From contig JALQVX010000020.1 of the NCBI GenBank assembly GCA_023263555.1, forward strand, positions 1 to 42,039: a stretch of DNA of 42,039 bases. The letters run 5' to 3'. Of this stretch, positions 23,420 through 32,742 are shown piece by piece (position 1 is the stretch's first letter; each line of letters begins with the position of its first letter). Source of the DNA: Crocinitomix sp. Lineage in GTDB: Bacteria; Bacteroidota; Bacteroidia; Flavobacteriales_D; Crocinitomicaceae. The translations under genes were made by a program, and so were the position numbers. The notes under the pieces were generated by a model. The model searched no databases. It was not told the DNA's origin and saw only the letters and a program-made list of their open reading frames with translations.

Positions 23420-24244
23420 TTATACCGAAACGGCCCCTTTAATTGGTGGATGAAATTCGTAATTCACCAATTCAAAATCGTCAAAATCAAAGTCAAAAAT
23501 GGACTTAATTTCAGGATTTAATTTCATGGTCGGCAAGGGTTTAGGGTCACGTGTAAGTTGCAATTCAATTTGTTCTCGGTGATTATTATAGACGTGAACA
23601 TCTCCAAAGGTGTGAATAAAATCACCAGGTTCTAAATCGCATACTTGTGCCACCATCATGGTGAGCAAAGCATAAGAAGCAATATTAAAAGGAACACCTA
23701 AAAACACATCTGCACTGCGCTGATACAGTTGGCATGAAAGTTTGCCTTCGGTGACATAGAATTGGAAGAAAGCATGACAAGGAGGAAGGGCTGCTTTATT
23801 ATTAGCAACATTTTCTTCAAACGAAACGGATGTATCCGGCATCACACTTGGATTCCAAGCAGAAACCATCAAACGTCTGCTATTCGGATTCGTTTTAATT
23901 TGTTCAATTACTTCTGAGAGTTGATCGATTCCCTCATTATTCCAGTTTCGCCATTGCGCGCCATAAACAGGACCGAGGTCACCATTTTCATTCGCCCAAG
24001 CATCCCAAATTTTTACTCCGTTATCAGTCAGGTATTTTATATTGGTATCGCCTTTAATGAACCACAACAACTCATAAATAATAGATTTCAAATGCAGTTT
24101 TTTGGTGGTAACCATTGGAAAACCTTTTGAAAGGTCGAATCGCATTTGGTGCCCGAAAATACTTTTAGTTCCCGTTCCTGTTCGATCTCCCTTTTCTACT
24201 CCCGTTTCGTTAATTAATCGGAGTAAGTCTAAGTAATTTTGCAT
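23420..24244 (-). CDS. thyA: Thymidylate synthase
   Basis: ThyA methylates dUMP to dTMP using methylenetetrahydrofolate. The 274-residue protein has the phosphate-binding RTGTGT (R21), the catalytic cysteine C156 in [31 protein letters not shown], and [14 protein letters not shown]. About ten extra residues ([13 protein letters not shown]) sit just before the catalytic cysteine compared with the E. coli enzyme; I believe such an insert occurs in other Bacteroidota. It is the first gene of the thyA-folA-topB run. Confidence 0.97.
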   Translation of the reverse strand: MQNYLDLLRLINETGVEKGDRTGTGTKSIFGHQMRFDLSKGFPMVTTKKLHLKSIIYELLWFIKGDTNIKYLTDNGVKIWDAWANENGDLGPVYGAQWRNWNNEGIDQLSEVIEQIKTNPNSRRLMVSAWNPSVMPDTSVSFEENVANNKAALPPCHAFFQFYVTEGKLSCQLYQRSADVFLGVPFNIASYALLTMMVAQVCDLEPGDFIHTFGDVHVYNNHREQIELQLTRDPKPLPTMKLNPEIKSIFDFDFDDFELVNYEFHPPIKGAVSV

Positions 24245-24333
24245 AGCGAATGAATTGAGGAATAAAGTTAAGGCTTATGGGCATGATTTCTGCATTTAAA
24301 AGTACACAAAGGTTTTGTTTTTATTAACAATGG

Positions 24334-24364
24334 TTGTGAATACGAGGTGGGGCGTCTATCTTCG
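24334..24364 (+). promoter_or_regulatory. Candidate promoter for the 24390 gene
   Basis: TTG (24334-24336), a 20-base spacer, then TATCTTCG (24357-24364), one mismatch from TAnnTTTG. Transcription would begin near 24371, just upstream of the ATG at 24390 and downstream of the track start at 24315, so it supports the shorter protein. Confidence 0.45.
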
Positions 24365-24389
24365 TATCAGCGAATTTAACAGGTCTATT

Positions 24390-24788
24390 ATGAGGATGAA
24401 AATGAGTCTATTGGTTTTAGTACTTGTATTAGTGCGGATTACCGCTTTTGCGGAGGAATTGCCAAAGACGAGTTATGGAAAATATGGGGGAGAGATGCCC
24501 GCCTATGAAGTCTATGTTGATGGGCAACCTTTGTCAATCAGTTCACATGATGTGTTCATTTCTATTTTTGCTGATAAGGTGGTTTATAGCAGTGCCCATC
24601 TTGAGTTATCAGGTGCATATACGGTCTTCAAACAAAGCAAAAATGATTACGTGGTAAAGGCCCAGTTATCCAATGGAAAATCGGTTAACTATGAGATTGA
24701 ATTTACGTGGAATAAGAAGGAAAATAAGATATATCTATCAGCTCGAAATGGACAAGCGGCCGCAGTTTTAGAGCGAATGGATAGTTAA
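24390..24788 (+). CDS. Small exported hypothetical protein
   Basis: Started at the ATG at 24390 the protein has 132 residues and an immediate signal peptide (MRMKMSLLVLVLVLVRITAFAEE). The mature part is about 110 residues, probably beta-rich (YEVYVDGQPLSISSHDVFISIFADKVVYSS, NYEIEFTWNKKENKIYLSARN). No family is recognised. Its stop codon overlaps that of the convergent cyclase gene in a shared TTAA, so the two transcripts must overlap. Confidence 0.72.
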   Translation: MRMKMSLLVLVLVLVRITAFAEELPKTSYGKYGGEMPAYEVYVDGQPLSISSHDVFISIFADKVVYSSAHLELSGAYTVFKQSKNDYVVKAQLSNGKSVNYEIEFTWNKKENKIYLSARNGQAAAVLERMDS

Positions 24789-27700
24789 TCTTTATATTCG
24801 TTGCGGGCGTAACGCTCTTCAATTTCACGTATATGTTTCTCCTTTTTAACTTGTCTTAATTTAATTGCAGATTTTGTAAAATAGGTATGTTGATTGAGGA
24901 ATTTAATTTGAATTTCATCCCACAATCGATCACTATTTAATTTGCCATGTTCTCTTAATTCGCGACGTAAATAATCAGCAATCACATGAAAATCGTCGCG
25001 ACCTAAATAGTCCAAATCAGCGTCACACATAATTTGCTCGAGATGCGTTTTAGGACTTTGAGGAATTTCAGTGGATTTGATAAGTCCGTCGATAACATCC
25101 AATTGGACTTGCGTATACCCGTATTTCGGTAATACTTCACGTGCCATACGGATGCCTATTTCTTCATTCTTATCATAACGTTCAACAAAACCAGCATCAT
25201 GATACGTGGCGGCAGATTTTAGCAAGAAAAGATCTTCATCTGTAATGCCTTCCATAATTGCTAAACGCTCTACTGCTTGCGTTACATCTATGGTGTGGTT
25301 AATGCTATGATAGAGTAATTTAGGAGATAAAGAATCCTCCAATAATTTCATGATATGGCGTTCAGCTTTCATATAGTTGATAGAACTATACAAATGCAAA
25401 TCGACAATTTTCCAAAAATTATCATTTGGTAAAATACCTTCACCGTCAATCGATAATTCAGGTTTAATGCCTTTGACATAATACATGTCGAGCATTCCTT
25501 TGTGTTTGGTCTGAATTTTTCCACGGTAAACACAATCAAAATAAGGCGCTATAAACTCATAGGTATTACCAGAGACGTTTACAGTTCCCGGTTGACCGTG
25601 CATCTCCATTCGTTGCGCTTGGTTTACTGTAGAGCCCCAAATATCGTAGGCAAAACGCTTTAATCCAATTACACCCGCAATTACCTCACCGGTATTGATT
25701 CCAATTCTAATTTTCCACGACGTTTCACCCCGTTTTTTGGCATCTTCAGTGTATTGCTGCATGAAGTTTTTAATTTCCAAGGCCGCGAGCGTTACTTCAA
25801 TCGAATTACTCTTATTTCGAATTGGTACACCACCTGCACACATATATGAATCCCCGATCGTCTTGATTTTTTCGAGGTCATATTTTTCAATGATTTCATC
25901 AAAAGCAGAGAAATAGTCATCCAATTGCTGCACAAGTTCTTGCGGTTTCATGTCCTCTGCAATTTTCGAGAAGCCCACAAAATCGGTAAACATCACCGAT
26001 ACATTTTTATAATAACGTGCTTTAGAGCGCCCTTTATTTTTGAGTTCTTCTGCCGTTCCTACCGGTAAAATATTTAAGAGGAGTTGTTCTACTTTTTCTT
26101 TCTCGCGCTCCAAAAGTTCATTCTGATGTTCAATTTTTGCTTTTTGAATTTCAACTTTTTGCTTTTGATCTTGAATCTTTTTACTTTGTTCGGTAACTTG
26201 GCGTGTACGTTTCACCACTTCAATTTCCAAGCGCACCTTTTGGCGACGGATGGTATCAATACGTCGTCGATAAAAAACAAAACCCAAAATAATGACAAGC
26301 AAGGAGCAAATCGTAATAAACCACCACGTTAACCAAAATGGAGGAGTGATCGTAATTTGAATGGTAGTGGGTTCTTTTGACCATACACCATCTGCGCTTT
26401 GGGCATATACTTGAAAGATATAGGTGCCATCACTTATGTTTACATAGTGGGCTTTGTTTTCATTGTTTGAATAATAATTAAATTCTTCTTCCAGTCCAAC
26501 AAGACGACATTTATAGCGATTTCTGGTAGGGTCAGAATAGCTCGTCGCTGCAAATTGAAATGAAAGATCGTTTTGATCATAGGTAAGTTCGAGTGACTGA
26601 GTTGTGATTATATTTTCGGCGATTATTTTTTTAGACTTACTTCCCTTTGTGGACAAGATGACTTCACTTATGATAGCACGAGGAGGATTCGGATTAATTG
26701 TTATTTCGCGTGGATCGAAAATATTGTAACCATTAATCCCACCAAAATATAAAAGTCCTTTTGACGACTTTAAAAAGGCATTTGTGTTGAATTCATTACT
26801 TTGTAATCCGTCCTTTACATTGTAATTTGTAAACCGTTCTGTTTTAGGGTTAAATTTCGATATTCCTTTATTCGTGCTGCACCAAATATAACCATCATCA
26901 TCTTCCAAGAGGCCGTAAATGACATTGTTAGATAATCCTTCTGTTTCGGTGTAATTTTTTGTTTCACGGGTAACGAGATCTAATTTTTTAATTCCTTCCC
27001 CATAGGTTCCCAACCACATATTACCCGGTTCTGTTTGTAATAAACAGGTAATGCTTCCGCTCGACTCGTCATGGTGTTCTATATCACAATATTCAAAGAT
27101 GAAATTATTGGTTGAATTTTCATAAACGGCATATAGGCCTTTATTACTTGTCACGACCCAAGTTTGATCGGTTAGATCCTTGTAAATTGTTTTAACAGCT
27201 CCTTCACCTAATCCTGAACTTGTGCTTGAGTAGTAGTTAAATTCGTGCGTGGTTCGGTCCATCAAAGACAACCCTTCTCGCGTTCCTATCCAAAGGCGAT
27301 TGCTATCAATTGGGGTAAGTGCGTAAACGCGTTCGCTCTTTCGTAAATCATCTGGTAAGCACTGAACGGGGGTAAGCGTATATTCGATATTTTTCAGATT
27401 TGTAATGTTGAGTATGAAAAGGCCATCATCATAGCCCAACCAAATCTTACTTGGGTTTTCTACATAAATACTAAGGAGGTGATGGGTTGTGTTGATATCC
27501 CGAACAATATGATAATATAATTGCGTATGGTAATTATAGATGGTTAAATCTTTCTTCGTTCCGATATAGGTATTACCTTGATTGTCTTCTGCAAATGACC
27601 AAACACTATAGTCGATTAGACCTTTAGCCGGGTCATTGTTGAGAGAAATGGTTGTAAAGCCCTGTTTAAACTTATCAAATTTAGAGACTCCTTGTTCGGT

Positions 27701-28672
27701 ACCAATCCAAAAAACACCTGTTGCATCTTCGTATATGCACGAAATATTATTATCTCCAATTGATGAATGGTCGAGTGGATTATTTTGGTAATGGGAGATG
27801 ATTTGACGTTTGTCCTTCTCGCCCTGCAAAAGAACGAGTCCTGAGCGCTCTGTGCCAATCCACACATTGTTTTCGTCCTCAACGTACACGCATTGAATAT
27901 TCCCATAACGGATGTCGGCATATTCAGTATAGACTTGCAATTTCTTCTCATCATCAACGGTAAATAAACCCTTTGTTGTGAGCACCATTAGTGGTCCGCC
28001 AGGAACTTTATAGTAATCGTTTACGGCGGCAATAGTGAAGATAGAATTATAGTCTACACTGTGAAAATCAGCATATGGATATTCGGAATAATAGGTTTGA
28101 CCCGTTGCCGTTCCAACCCATAAAATGTCCTTGTCATCAATGTAAATCGCACTAATTTCTGTATTCCCCTCTACAGCTTTGATGGACTCTATTTTTTTTG
28201 TTTTAAGATTTATTTTGTTAATCCCGTTTTTCTCTGTGAGCGCCCATAATGCACCGTCTTTATCAAAGGTTAATGAGGTAAAGATATAGCCGTTTAAATC
28301 GGGATGGGTGTTTCGGCTGATGCGGTTCATCGTATAGTTTTTTGGGTTCATCTGACCAATACCTCTATTGGTTCCAAACCACAAATATCCAGCCTCATCT
28401 TTGGCTAAGAAATGAACATAATTATTAGGTATTGAATTGGTATTGTTTGGTTTATTTTTGAAGATTTTGAAGGAATAACCATCATATCGGTTGATGCCAT
28501 CTTGCGTTGATATCCAAATATATCCGAATTTATCTTGTACAATACCGGTAACTGAACTTTGGGAAAGACCATCTTCGAGAGAATAGGTGTCGAATTTGAT
28601 CGTTTTTTGCTGACCAAACGCTCCAATTGCTAGAAGGACAAAAAGGATAATTTGGCTCAGACGCTTAACCAT
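24785..28672 (-). CDS. Two-component-type propeller sensor with adenylate cyclase and HD domains
   Basis: This 1295-residue protein has a signal peptide, then about 650 residues of Reg_prop beta-propeller repeats (YSLEDGLSQSSVTGIVQDKFGYIWISTQDGINRYDG and many like it), a Y_Y_Y domain (about 700-775), a membrane helix (about 783-802) and a cytoplasmic coiled coil (about 805-870). A class III cyclase domain follows (about 888-1065). Its metal aspartates are D897 (MFTDFVGF) and D941 (TIGDSYM), the adenine-selecting pair is K937 and D1010 (YDIWG), and the transition-state residues are N1017 and R1021, so adenylate cyclase is predicted. An HD domain follows (about 1105-1235; NHTIDV, YHDAGF with H1158-D1159, CDADLDYLGR), typical of metal phosphohydrolases. 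It is the last gene of the operon from 32071, four bases after the SpoIIE gene. Confidence 0.92.
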   Translation of the reverse strand: MVKRLSQIILFVLLAIGAFGQQKTIKFDTYSLEDGLSQSSVTGIVQDKFGYIWISTQDGINRYDGYSFKIFKNKPNNTNSIPNNYVHFLAKDEAGYLWFGTNRGIGQMNPKNYTMNRISRNTHPDLNGYIFTSLTFDKDGALWALTEKNGINKINLKTKKIESIKAVEGNTEISAIYIDDKDILWVGTATGQTYYSEYPYADFHSVDYNSIFTIAAVNDYYKVPGGPLMVLTTKGLFTVDDEKKLQVYTEYADIRYGNIQCVYVEDENNVWIGTERSGLVLLQGEKDKRQIISHYQNNPLDHSSIGDNNISCIYEDATGVFWIGTEQGVSKFDKFKQGFTTISLNNDPAKGLIDYSVWSFAEDNQGNTYIGTKKDLTIYNYHTQLYYHIVRDINTTHHLLSIYVENPSKIWLGYDDGLFILNITNLKNIEYTLTPVQCLPDDLRKSERVYALTPIDSNRLWIGTREGLSLMDRTTHEFNYYSSTSSGLGEGAVKTIYKDLTDQTWVVTSNKGLYAVYENSTNNFIFEYCDIEHHDESSGSITCLLQTEPGNMWLGTYGEGIKKLDLVTRETKNYTETEGLSNNVIYGLLEDDDGYIWCSTNKGISKFNPKTERFTNYNVKDGLQSNEFNTNAFLKSSKGLLYFGGINGYNIFDPREITINPNPPRAIISEVILSTKGSKSKKIIAENIITTQSLELTYDQNDLSFQFAATSYSDPTRNRYKCRLVGLEEEFNYYSNNENKAHYVNISDGTYIFQVYAQSADGVWSKEPTTIQITITPPFWLTWWFITICSLLVIILGFVFYRRRIDTIRRQKVRLEIEVVKRTRQVTEQSKKIQDQKQKVEIQKAKIEHQNELLEREKEKVEQLLLNILPVGTAEELKNKGRSKARYYKNVSVMFTDFVGFSKIAEDMKPQELVQQLDDYFSAFDEIIEKYDLEKIKTIGDSYMCAGGVPIRNKSNSIEVTLAALEIKNFMQQYTEDAKKRGETSWKIRIGINTGEVIAGVIGLKRFAYDIWGSTVNQAQRMEMHGQPGTVNVSGNTYEFIAPYFDCVYRGKIQTKHKGMLDMYYVKGIKPELSIDGEGILPNDNFWKIVDLHLYSSINYMKAERHIMKLLEDSLSPKLLYHSINHTIDVTQAVERLAIMEGITDEDLFLLKSAATYHDAGFVERYDKNEEIGIRMAREVLPKYGYTQVQLDVIDGLIKSTEIPQSPKTHLEQIMCDADLDYLGRDDFHVIADYLRRELREHGKLNSDRLWDEIQIKFLNQHTYFTKSAIKLRQVKKEKHIREIEERYARNEYKD

Positions 28673-28676
28673 AAGC

Positions 28677-30506
28677 TTATATTCTTACTCCAATTACTAA
28701 TATATCATCAACTTGTTCAAAAGAACCTTGCCATGTTCGCATTGTTTTTTCTAAATATTTTTGTTGTTCAGGCATTGACTTTTGGTGAACGGAAAGTAAG
28801 TGTTCTCTAAATCGATTGTATAAAAACTTTTTACCACGTTCTCCACCAAATTGGTCTGCATAGCCGTCACTGAATAAATAGATCACATCATTCTTTTGCA
28901 GTTTAACAGTGTGTTGTGTGTATTTTTTAGACCCTGGTTCAAAGGATCCAATCGCAAATTTATCTGCTTTAATAATGATGAATTCATTATCGCGGATAAC
29001 GTAAAGTGGATTGTTAGCGCCCGCATACTTCAGCTCTAGTGTCTCATAGTCAATCGAACAAATCGCAATGTCCATTCCATCCCGAATTTGATTTTCTTCG
29101 TGGCTTTTATTTAAGGAAAGACTAACGAATGTATTGAGATGATCTAAAATTTCAGCCGGTTGATTTTTATTGTGTTCGCGAGTTGAAGTGTTCAAGCCGT
29201 TGGCACCAACCAAACTCATAAATGCACCTGGTACACCATGTCCTGTGCAATCAACAGCCGCGAAAAAATTAAGGTTCTGCGACTTTTCAAACCAATAAAA
29301 ATCACCAGATACAATGTCTTTGGGTTTATAAAGCACAAATGAATCTGGGCATATGGTTTGAATGACTTCTTTTGGCGGTAGAATTGAATTTTGAAGTCGT
29401 TTTGCGTAACGAATACTTGCAGTGACAGCTTTGTAAAGATCTTCAAGTTTTAAGCGTTGACGTTCGTTTTCATCTCGTTGAAGAACTATCTCTTCCGTTC
29501 GTTCTTTCACTTTTTGTTCTAGAATACGTTCCGTTTCGGCTAATTCATCACGCATTTTAAGAAGGGCGTGTCCTAAGACATCTTCTTCGCTTAATGGTTT
29601 GTAGGGTGAATTGAAATTACTTTGTCCTACTTCTTTTGCGAAGTGGGTTGTCTTTTTCATCCCATCAACAAGGTCAACTACAGCTGCAGACATGTCTCCA
29701 ACTTCGTCGTTTCTTATTTCTATTTCTTCTTTAGGGAAAATCCCTTTTCCAAGTGAAAGTAGGACTTCACGCAAATTATTAACTGGTTTTACAATCGTGT
29801 TCGTTGTAAATACAGCGATAAATATGGCAAAAATAATCAGGGATCCTCCTAGCCACCAATACAATTGTAACGATTGAAATTTTGCGCGCGATTGTTCTGA
29901 TGATGTCCGATTGATTGATAAAGCATTTCCTTCTTTTCTAATCAAACTAATTTTAAGAAAATCTAGATTTCTATTAATACTATTGACGTTTTCACTGATC
30001 GTTCCATTTTGATCGACTAAGATCCGTGCAGAAAACAATGAAAATGGATCATCATAGCTGCTGATGTTTGGAAGTAGGTCCATTATTTGATGATAGTCGG
30101 TAAAAACCAATTCGTACTGCGATTTAATGGCATTGAAGATTTCAACATCTTCTTGATCACTCCATTTCTTGCTTATCTCCTCCAACTGTTGAAGTTTGTT
30201 TGGAATGGCCTCGTTAATGATGTCTTTAAAGCGCATTTTATGCTCCACATCATTTCTACTTTGATCACTTAACCATTGCGACGCCAACTGACGAGATTCT
30301 ACGGTCAGTGATTTTAAGGCAACAACGTATTCTTTTGATGGCGTTAATATATTGATGAGCTGGTTAGAAGTTTTGTCAAGCTCTTTGAATGTTTTGATTC
30401 CGTCATAAACAGCCCAAAATGTTCCACCAAAAACGATTATAATGAATAAAATCAGGACACCAAAACCGGTACCAATTTTCTTCCCTATGGTGAATCTAAA
30501 GCTCAT
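28677..30506 (-). CDS. Membrane HAMP - SpoIIE-type serine phosphatase
   Basis: The 609-residue protein has a first membrane helix at about 11-33, a helical periplasmic sensor region of about 180 residues (four-helix-bundle type), a second helix at about 215-238, a HAMP domain (TIVKPVNNLREVLLSLGKG, NDEVGDMSAAVVDLV), a coiled coil and a PP2C-like SpoIIE domain. The metal and catalytic motifs are DIVSGDFYWF, AAVDCTGHGVPGAFMSLVG, DGMDIAICSID and YLFSDGYADQFGG, all apparently intact. Such phosphatases usually dephosphorylate STAS proteins in partner-switching pathways. It lies between the TPR gene (21 bases upstream) and the cyclase gene (four bases downstream), indicating a common signalling unit. 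Confidence 0.93.
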   Translation of the reverse strand: MSFRFTIGKKIGTGFGVLILFIIIVFGGTFWAVYDGIKTFKELDKTSNQLINILTPSKEYVVALKSLTVESRQLASQWLSDQSRNDVEHKMRFKDIINEAIPNKLQQLEEISKKWSDQEDVEIFNAIKSQYELVFTDYHQIMDLLPNISSYDDPFSLFSARILVDQNGTISENVNSINRNLDFLKISLIRKEGNALSINRTSSEQSRAKFQSLQLYWWLGGSLIIFAIFIAVFTTNTIVKPVNNLREVLLSLGKGIFPKEEIEIRNDEVGDMSAAVVDLVDGMKKTTHFAKEVGQSNFNSPYKPLSEEDVLGHALLKMRDELAETERILEQKVKERTEEIVLQRDENERQRLKLEDLYKAVTASIRYAKRLQNSILPPKEVIQTICPDSFVLYKPKDIVSGDFYWFEKSQNLNFFAAVDCTGHGVPGAFMSLVGANGLNTSTREHNKNQPAEILDHLNTFVSLSLNKSHEENQIRDGMDIAICSIDYETLELKYAGANNPLYVIRDNEFIIIKADKFAIGSFEPGSKKYTQHTVKLQKNDVIYLFSDGYADQFGGERGKKFLYNRFREHLLSVHQKSMPEQQKYLEKTMRTWQGSFEQVDDILVIGVRI

Positions 30507-30527
30507 ATTCTTGTTGCTTTATTCGAG

Positions 30528-31535
30528 TTATTCGTCTTGTAAACGGTGTAACTCGTTTTTATACTTTTCGGCTTCTGCGCTATCAGGCAAAGTCACGGTG
30601 TAAATACGGATCAATATTTTCAGGTTTTCCTGATCTGTCGGGTCCTTTTTATACGTGTCTAAATAACTTGAAATGTAGTATAAATCGACAACTGTCTGAT
30701 AAATCAAGTATTCTGTTTCATTATTAAGGCCGTAGTAACAGCCCATGAGTGCTATTTTTACATTGATATCGTCAGCGTTAAGTCGTTCACATGTTTTTAA
30801 GAACGGTATCGCTTTTAAAAAGGCTTCTTCTGCTCTTTTTTGATTCATAATCAATTGCTCAATTGTAATTTCAGGATCAACACTTGTTATATAATCAACT
30901 GCAATACTGTAGTAAACTATTCCGATATTATAATTTGCTTGATAGTGTAGGCTATCAATCGCAATCGTTTTTAAACAATAGAAGATGGATTTCTCTCTAA
31001 GTTCTGCTTTTTTGCTCAGTTCAAAATCTTCTGCTTTATTGAGATATTCAACGCCCATTGCATTGTAAAACTCTGTATCTTTTTGATCAAAATTGTAAGC
31101 TGGATCAACCAAAGTGGAATAATGTTTTTTATATGTGTTGTAAGACTGTTCTGCTTTGTCAAATTCTATTTCTTCTGTCAAAAGTGTGACAGCATCATTA
31201 TAATAAAGCAGCACGGTACGTTTTAGATACTCATTAATTTTTGCAGTATAAATACCTGTGCTATCCAGTTTTTTCGCATGAACAAAGGATTCCATAGCAA
31301 TACCTCTGTAATAGAGTTGATCATCATCAGCAATGCTGCGATAAATTAAACCTCTTAATTGCCATGTTTGAGAATCAAAACGTTCTGAACTACTGACAGC
31401 AGAGTCAATGGCTACTTTAGCTTCTTCAAACTTTTGATTTTTATAAAGTTCATAAGCCGTACCTGTCCATTGACTGTAAGCTTGGTTAAAGCTTAAGCCA
31501 ATCACAATTAGCGATATGTATTTTATAAATCTCAT
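30528..31535 (-). CDS. Exported TPR-like repeat protein
   Basis: This 335-residue protein has a signal peptide (MRFIKYISLIVIGLSFNQAYSQ). The rest is predominantly helical with TPR-like pairs (AYELYKNQKFEEAKVAIDSAV, YNDAVTLLTEEIEFDKAEQSYNTYKKHY, ANYNIGIVYYSIAVDY). Its ATG overlaps the stop of the YfiR-like gene (ATGA), and 21 bases separate it from the SpoIIE gene. A periplasmic adaptor role between the YfiR-like protein and the membrane sensors is plausible from context only. Confidence 0.82.
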   Translation of the reverse strand: MRFIKYISLIVIGLSFNQAYSQWTGTAYELYKNQKFEEAKVAIDSAVSSSERFDSQTWQLRGLIYRSIADDDQLYYRGIAMESFVHAKKLDSTGIYTAKINEYLKRTVLLYYNDAVTLLTEEIEFDKAEQSYNTYKKHYSTLVDPAYNFDQKDTEFYNAMGVEYLNKAEDFELSKKAELREKSIFYCLKTIAIDSLHYQANYNIGIVYYSIAVDYITSVDPEITIEQLIMNQKRAEEAFLKAIPFLKTCERLNADDINVKIALMGCYYGLNNETEYLIYQTVVDLYYISSYLDTYKKDPTDQENLKILIRIYTVTLPDSAEAEKYKNELHRLQDE

Positions 31536-32071
31536 TTTGTAACTTTCGCTGCAAGGTCAGCTAATTTGTCTGCGATAACTAATCTATGGTTTTTTGCGTT
31601 CGTTTTATTGATCTCGTATTTCTGTTGGTTGCCTTCTACAATAAAATTAATAATGGCTCCTTTCGCTAATGCTCCGTTTCGTTCTCCTACTAAAAGTGTA
31701 TTTTCTGTTAATAATGATCCTGACAAACTTGAAAGTTCATTCGTTCTTTCTTCTGTCACATAAAGTATATGGCAACCTTTAACTTCATCTTTATTTCTAT
31801 AATTCTTAACCACAATTTTTTGACTTCCAATGGATTTCCCAGAGTATTTTTTTATTAGTTCGTCATAAACGGCCGTTTTTTCACCATAAACACCAATGAC
31901 AAAATCACCTGTTCTTCGTTCAGCTGGCCATTCTACCAGCGTTGCAAAGGTATAGATGTACATTGCCTTAACGACAGAGCGCGTGTCAGTTATTTGATTA
32001 GAACGTGACGTAACACTGCTCAACCCTATCAAAAGGGTTAGTATCAGGGATATGTACGTTAATCTTTTCAA
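31532..32071 (-). CDS. YfiR/DUF4154-family periplasmic protein
   Basis: The 179-residue protein has a signal peptide (MKRLTYISLILTLLIGLSSVTSRS). The YfiR-like domain follows, recognisable from VVKAMYIYTFATLVEWPAE near the N-terminus, DFVIGVYGE, CHILYVTEE, NTLLVGERNGALAKGAIINFIVEGNQQKYEINKTNAK. In Pseudomonas, YfiR is a periplasmic repressor of the diguanylate cyclase YfiN. Here the membrane output proteins in the operon are a SpoIIE phosphatase and an adenylate cyclase-HD protein instead. It overlaps the TPR gene by four bases and begins 43 bases downstream of the ferritin gene. Confidence 0.87.
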   Translation of the reverse strand: MKRLTYISLILTLLIGLSSVTSRSNQITDTRSVVKAMYIYTFATLVEWPAERRTGDFVIGVYGEKTAVYDELIKKYSGKSIGSQKIVVKNYRNKDEVKGCHILYVTEERTNELSSLSGSLLTENTLLVGERNGALAKGAIINFIVEGNQQKYEINKTNAKNHRLVIADKLADLAAKVTK

Positions 32072-32114
32072 AAAGTTCTATTTTGATATTTCGGTTAAGC
32101 TAAAAGCGTGCCAA

Positions 32115-32627
32115 TTATACGTTTGGTGCTCCAGGTTTAACATTTTGTATTGTTTCCAAATCGCGATCAAAAAGATATAATCCCGCTTTGTCATTACCGA
32201 TCATTTTTAATTTATCCAATATGTTGCGTGCTAGTGCCTCTTCTTCCAGTTGCTCGGCAACAAACCATTGCATAAAATTGTGTGTCGAATAATCTTTCTC
32301 TTCTAAACAAATATAAACCACTTCATTAATCATATTTGTAACCATTATTTCGTGCTCTAGCAATAACGTAAAAATATGTGTTAATGATTCAAATTCTTTT
32401 TGAGGAATGTCAATAGAAGGTATATCCGCTTTTCCACCACGCTCGTTAACGAACCGAACTAACTTAAGCATATGCGTTCGCTCTTCGTCTGAATGTTGAT
32501 ATAAAAAATTTGCTGTTCCATTAATACCCGCGTTCTCAGCCCATGAAGCCATGGCTAAATAGAGTTGAGATGATGTTGCTTCGGCCTTAATTTGTTTGTT
32601 TAATATGTTTTCGATTCGTGTATTCAA
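32115..32627 (-). CDS. Ferritin
   Basis: This 170-residue protein is a ferritin-like four-helix bundle of the bacterial non-haem type. Ferroxidase-centre residues are visible in AEATSSQLYLAMASW (first Glu), HSDEERTHM (Glu-Glu and His), and the later helix QWFVAEQLEEEALARNILDKL. It oxidises and stores iron in the cytoplasm. The gene starts divergently from rnr with 115 bases between the starts. It lies 43 bases upstream of the YfiR-like gene on the same strand, so read-through into the signalling operon is possible. No Fur-type box was recognised. Confidence 0.94.
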   Translation of the reverse strand: MNTRIENILNKQIKAEATSSQLYLAMASWAENAGINGTANFLYQHSDEERTHMLKLVRFVNERGGKADIPSIDIPQKEFESLTHIFTLLLEHEIMVTNMINEVVYICLEEKDYSTHNFMQWFVAEQLEEEALARNILDKLKMIGNDKAGLYLFDRDLETIQNVKPGAPNV

Positions 32628-32742
32628 TTTGTCTTACTTTAAATTAGATTTTACTCAAAGCCATAAAAATAATCTAAAAATTAGAACAAAGGGGGTTTAG
32701 ACCTAAATAATTCATAATTTTATATGGAATTTAAACTGCTGC

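Noticed and set aside
26960-26975. Fifth parS-like site TGTTTCACGGGTAACG
   Set aside because: It matches only 13 of 16 positions and breaks the central CACGTG palindrome; it lies inside the cyclase gene far from the cluster.
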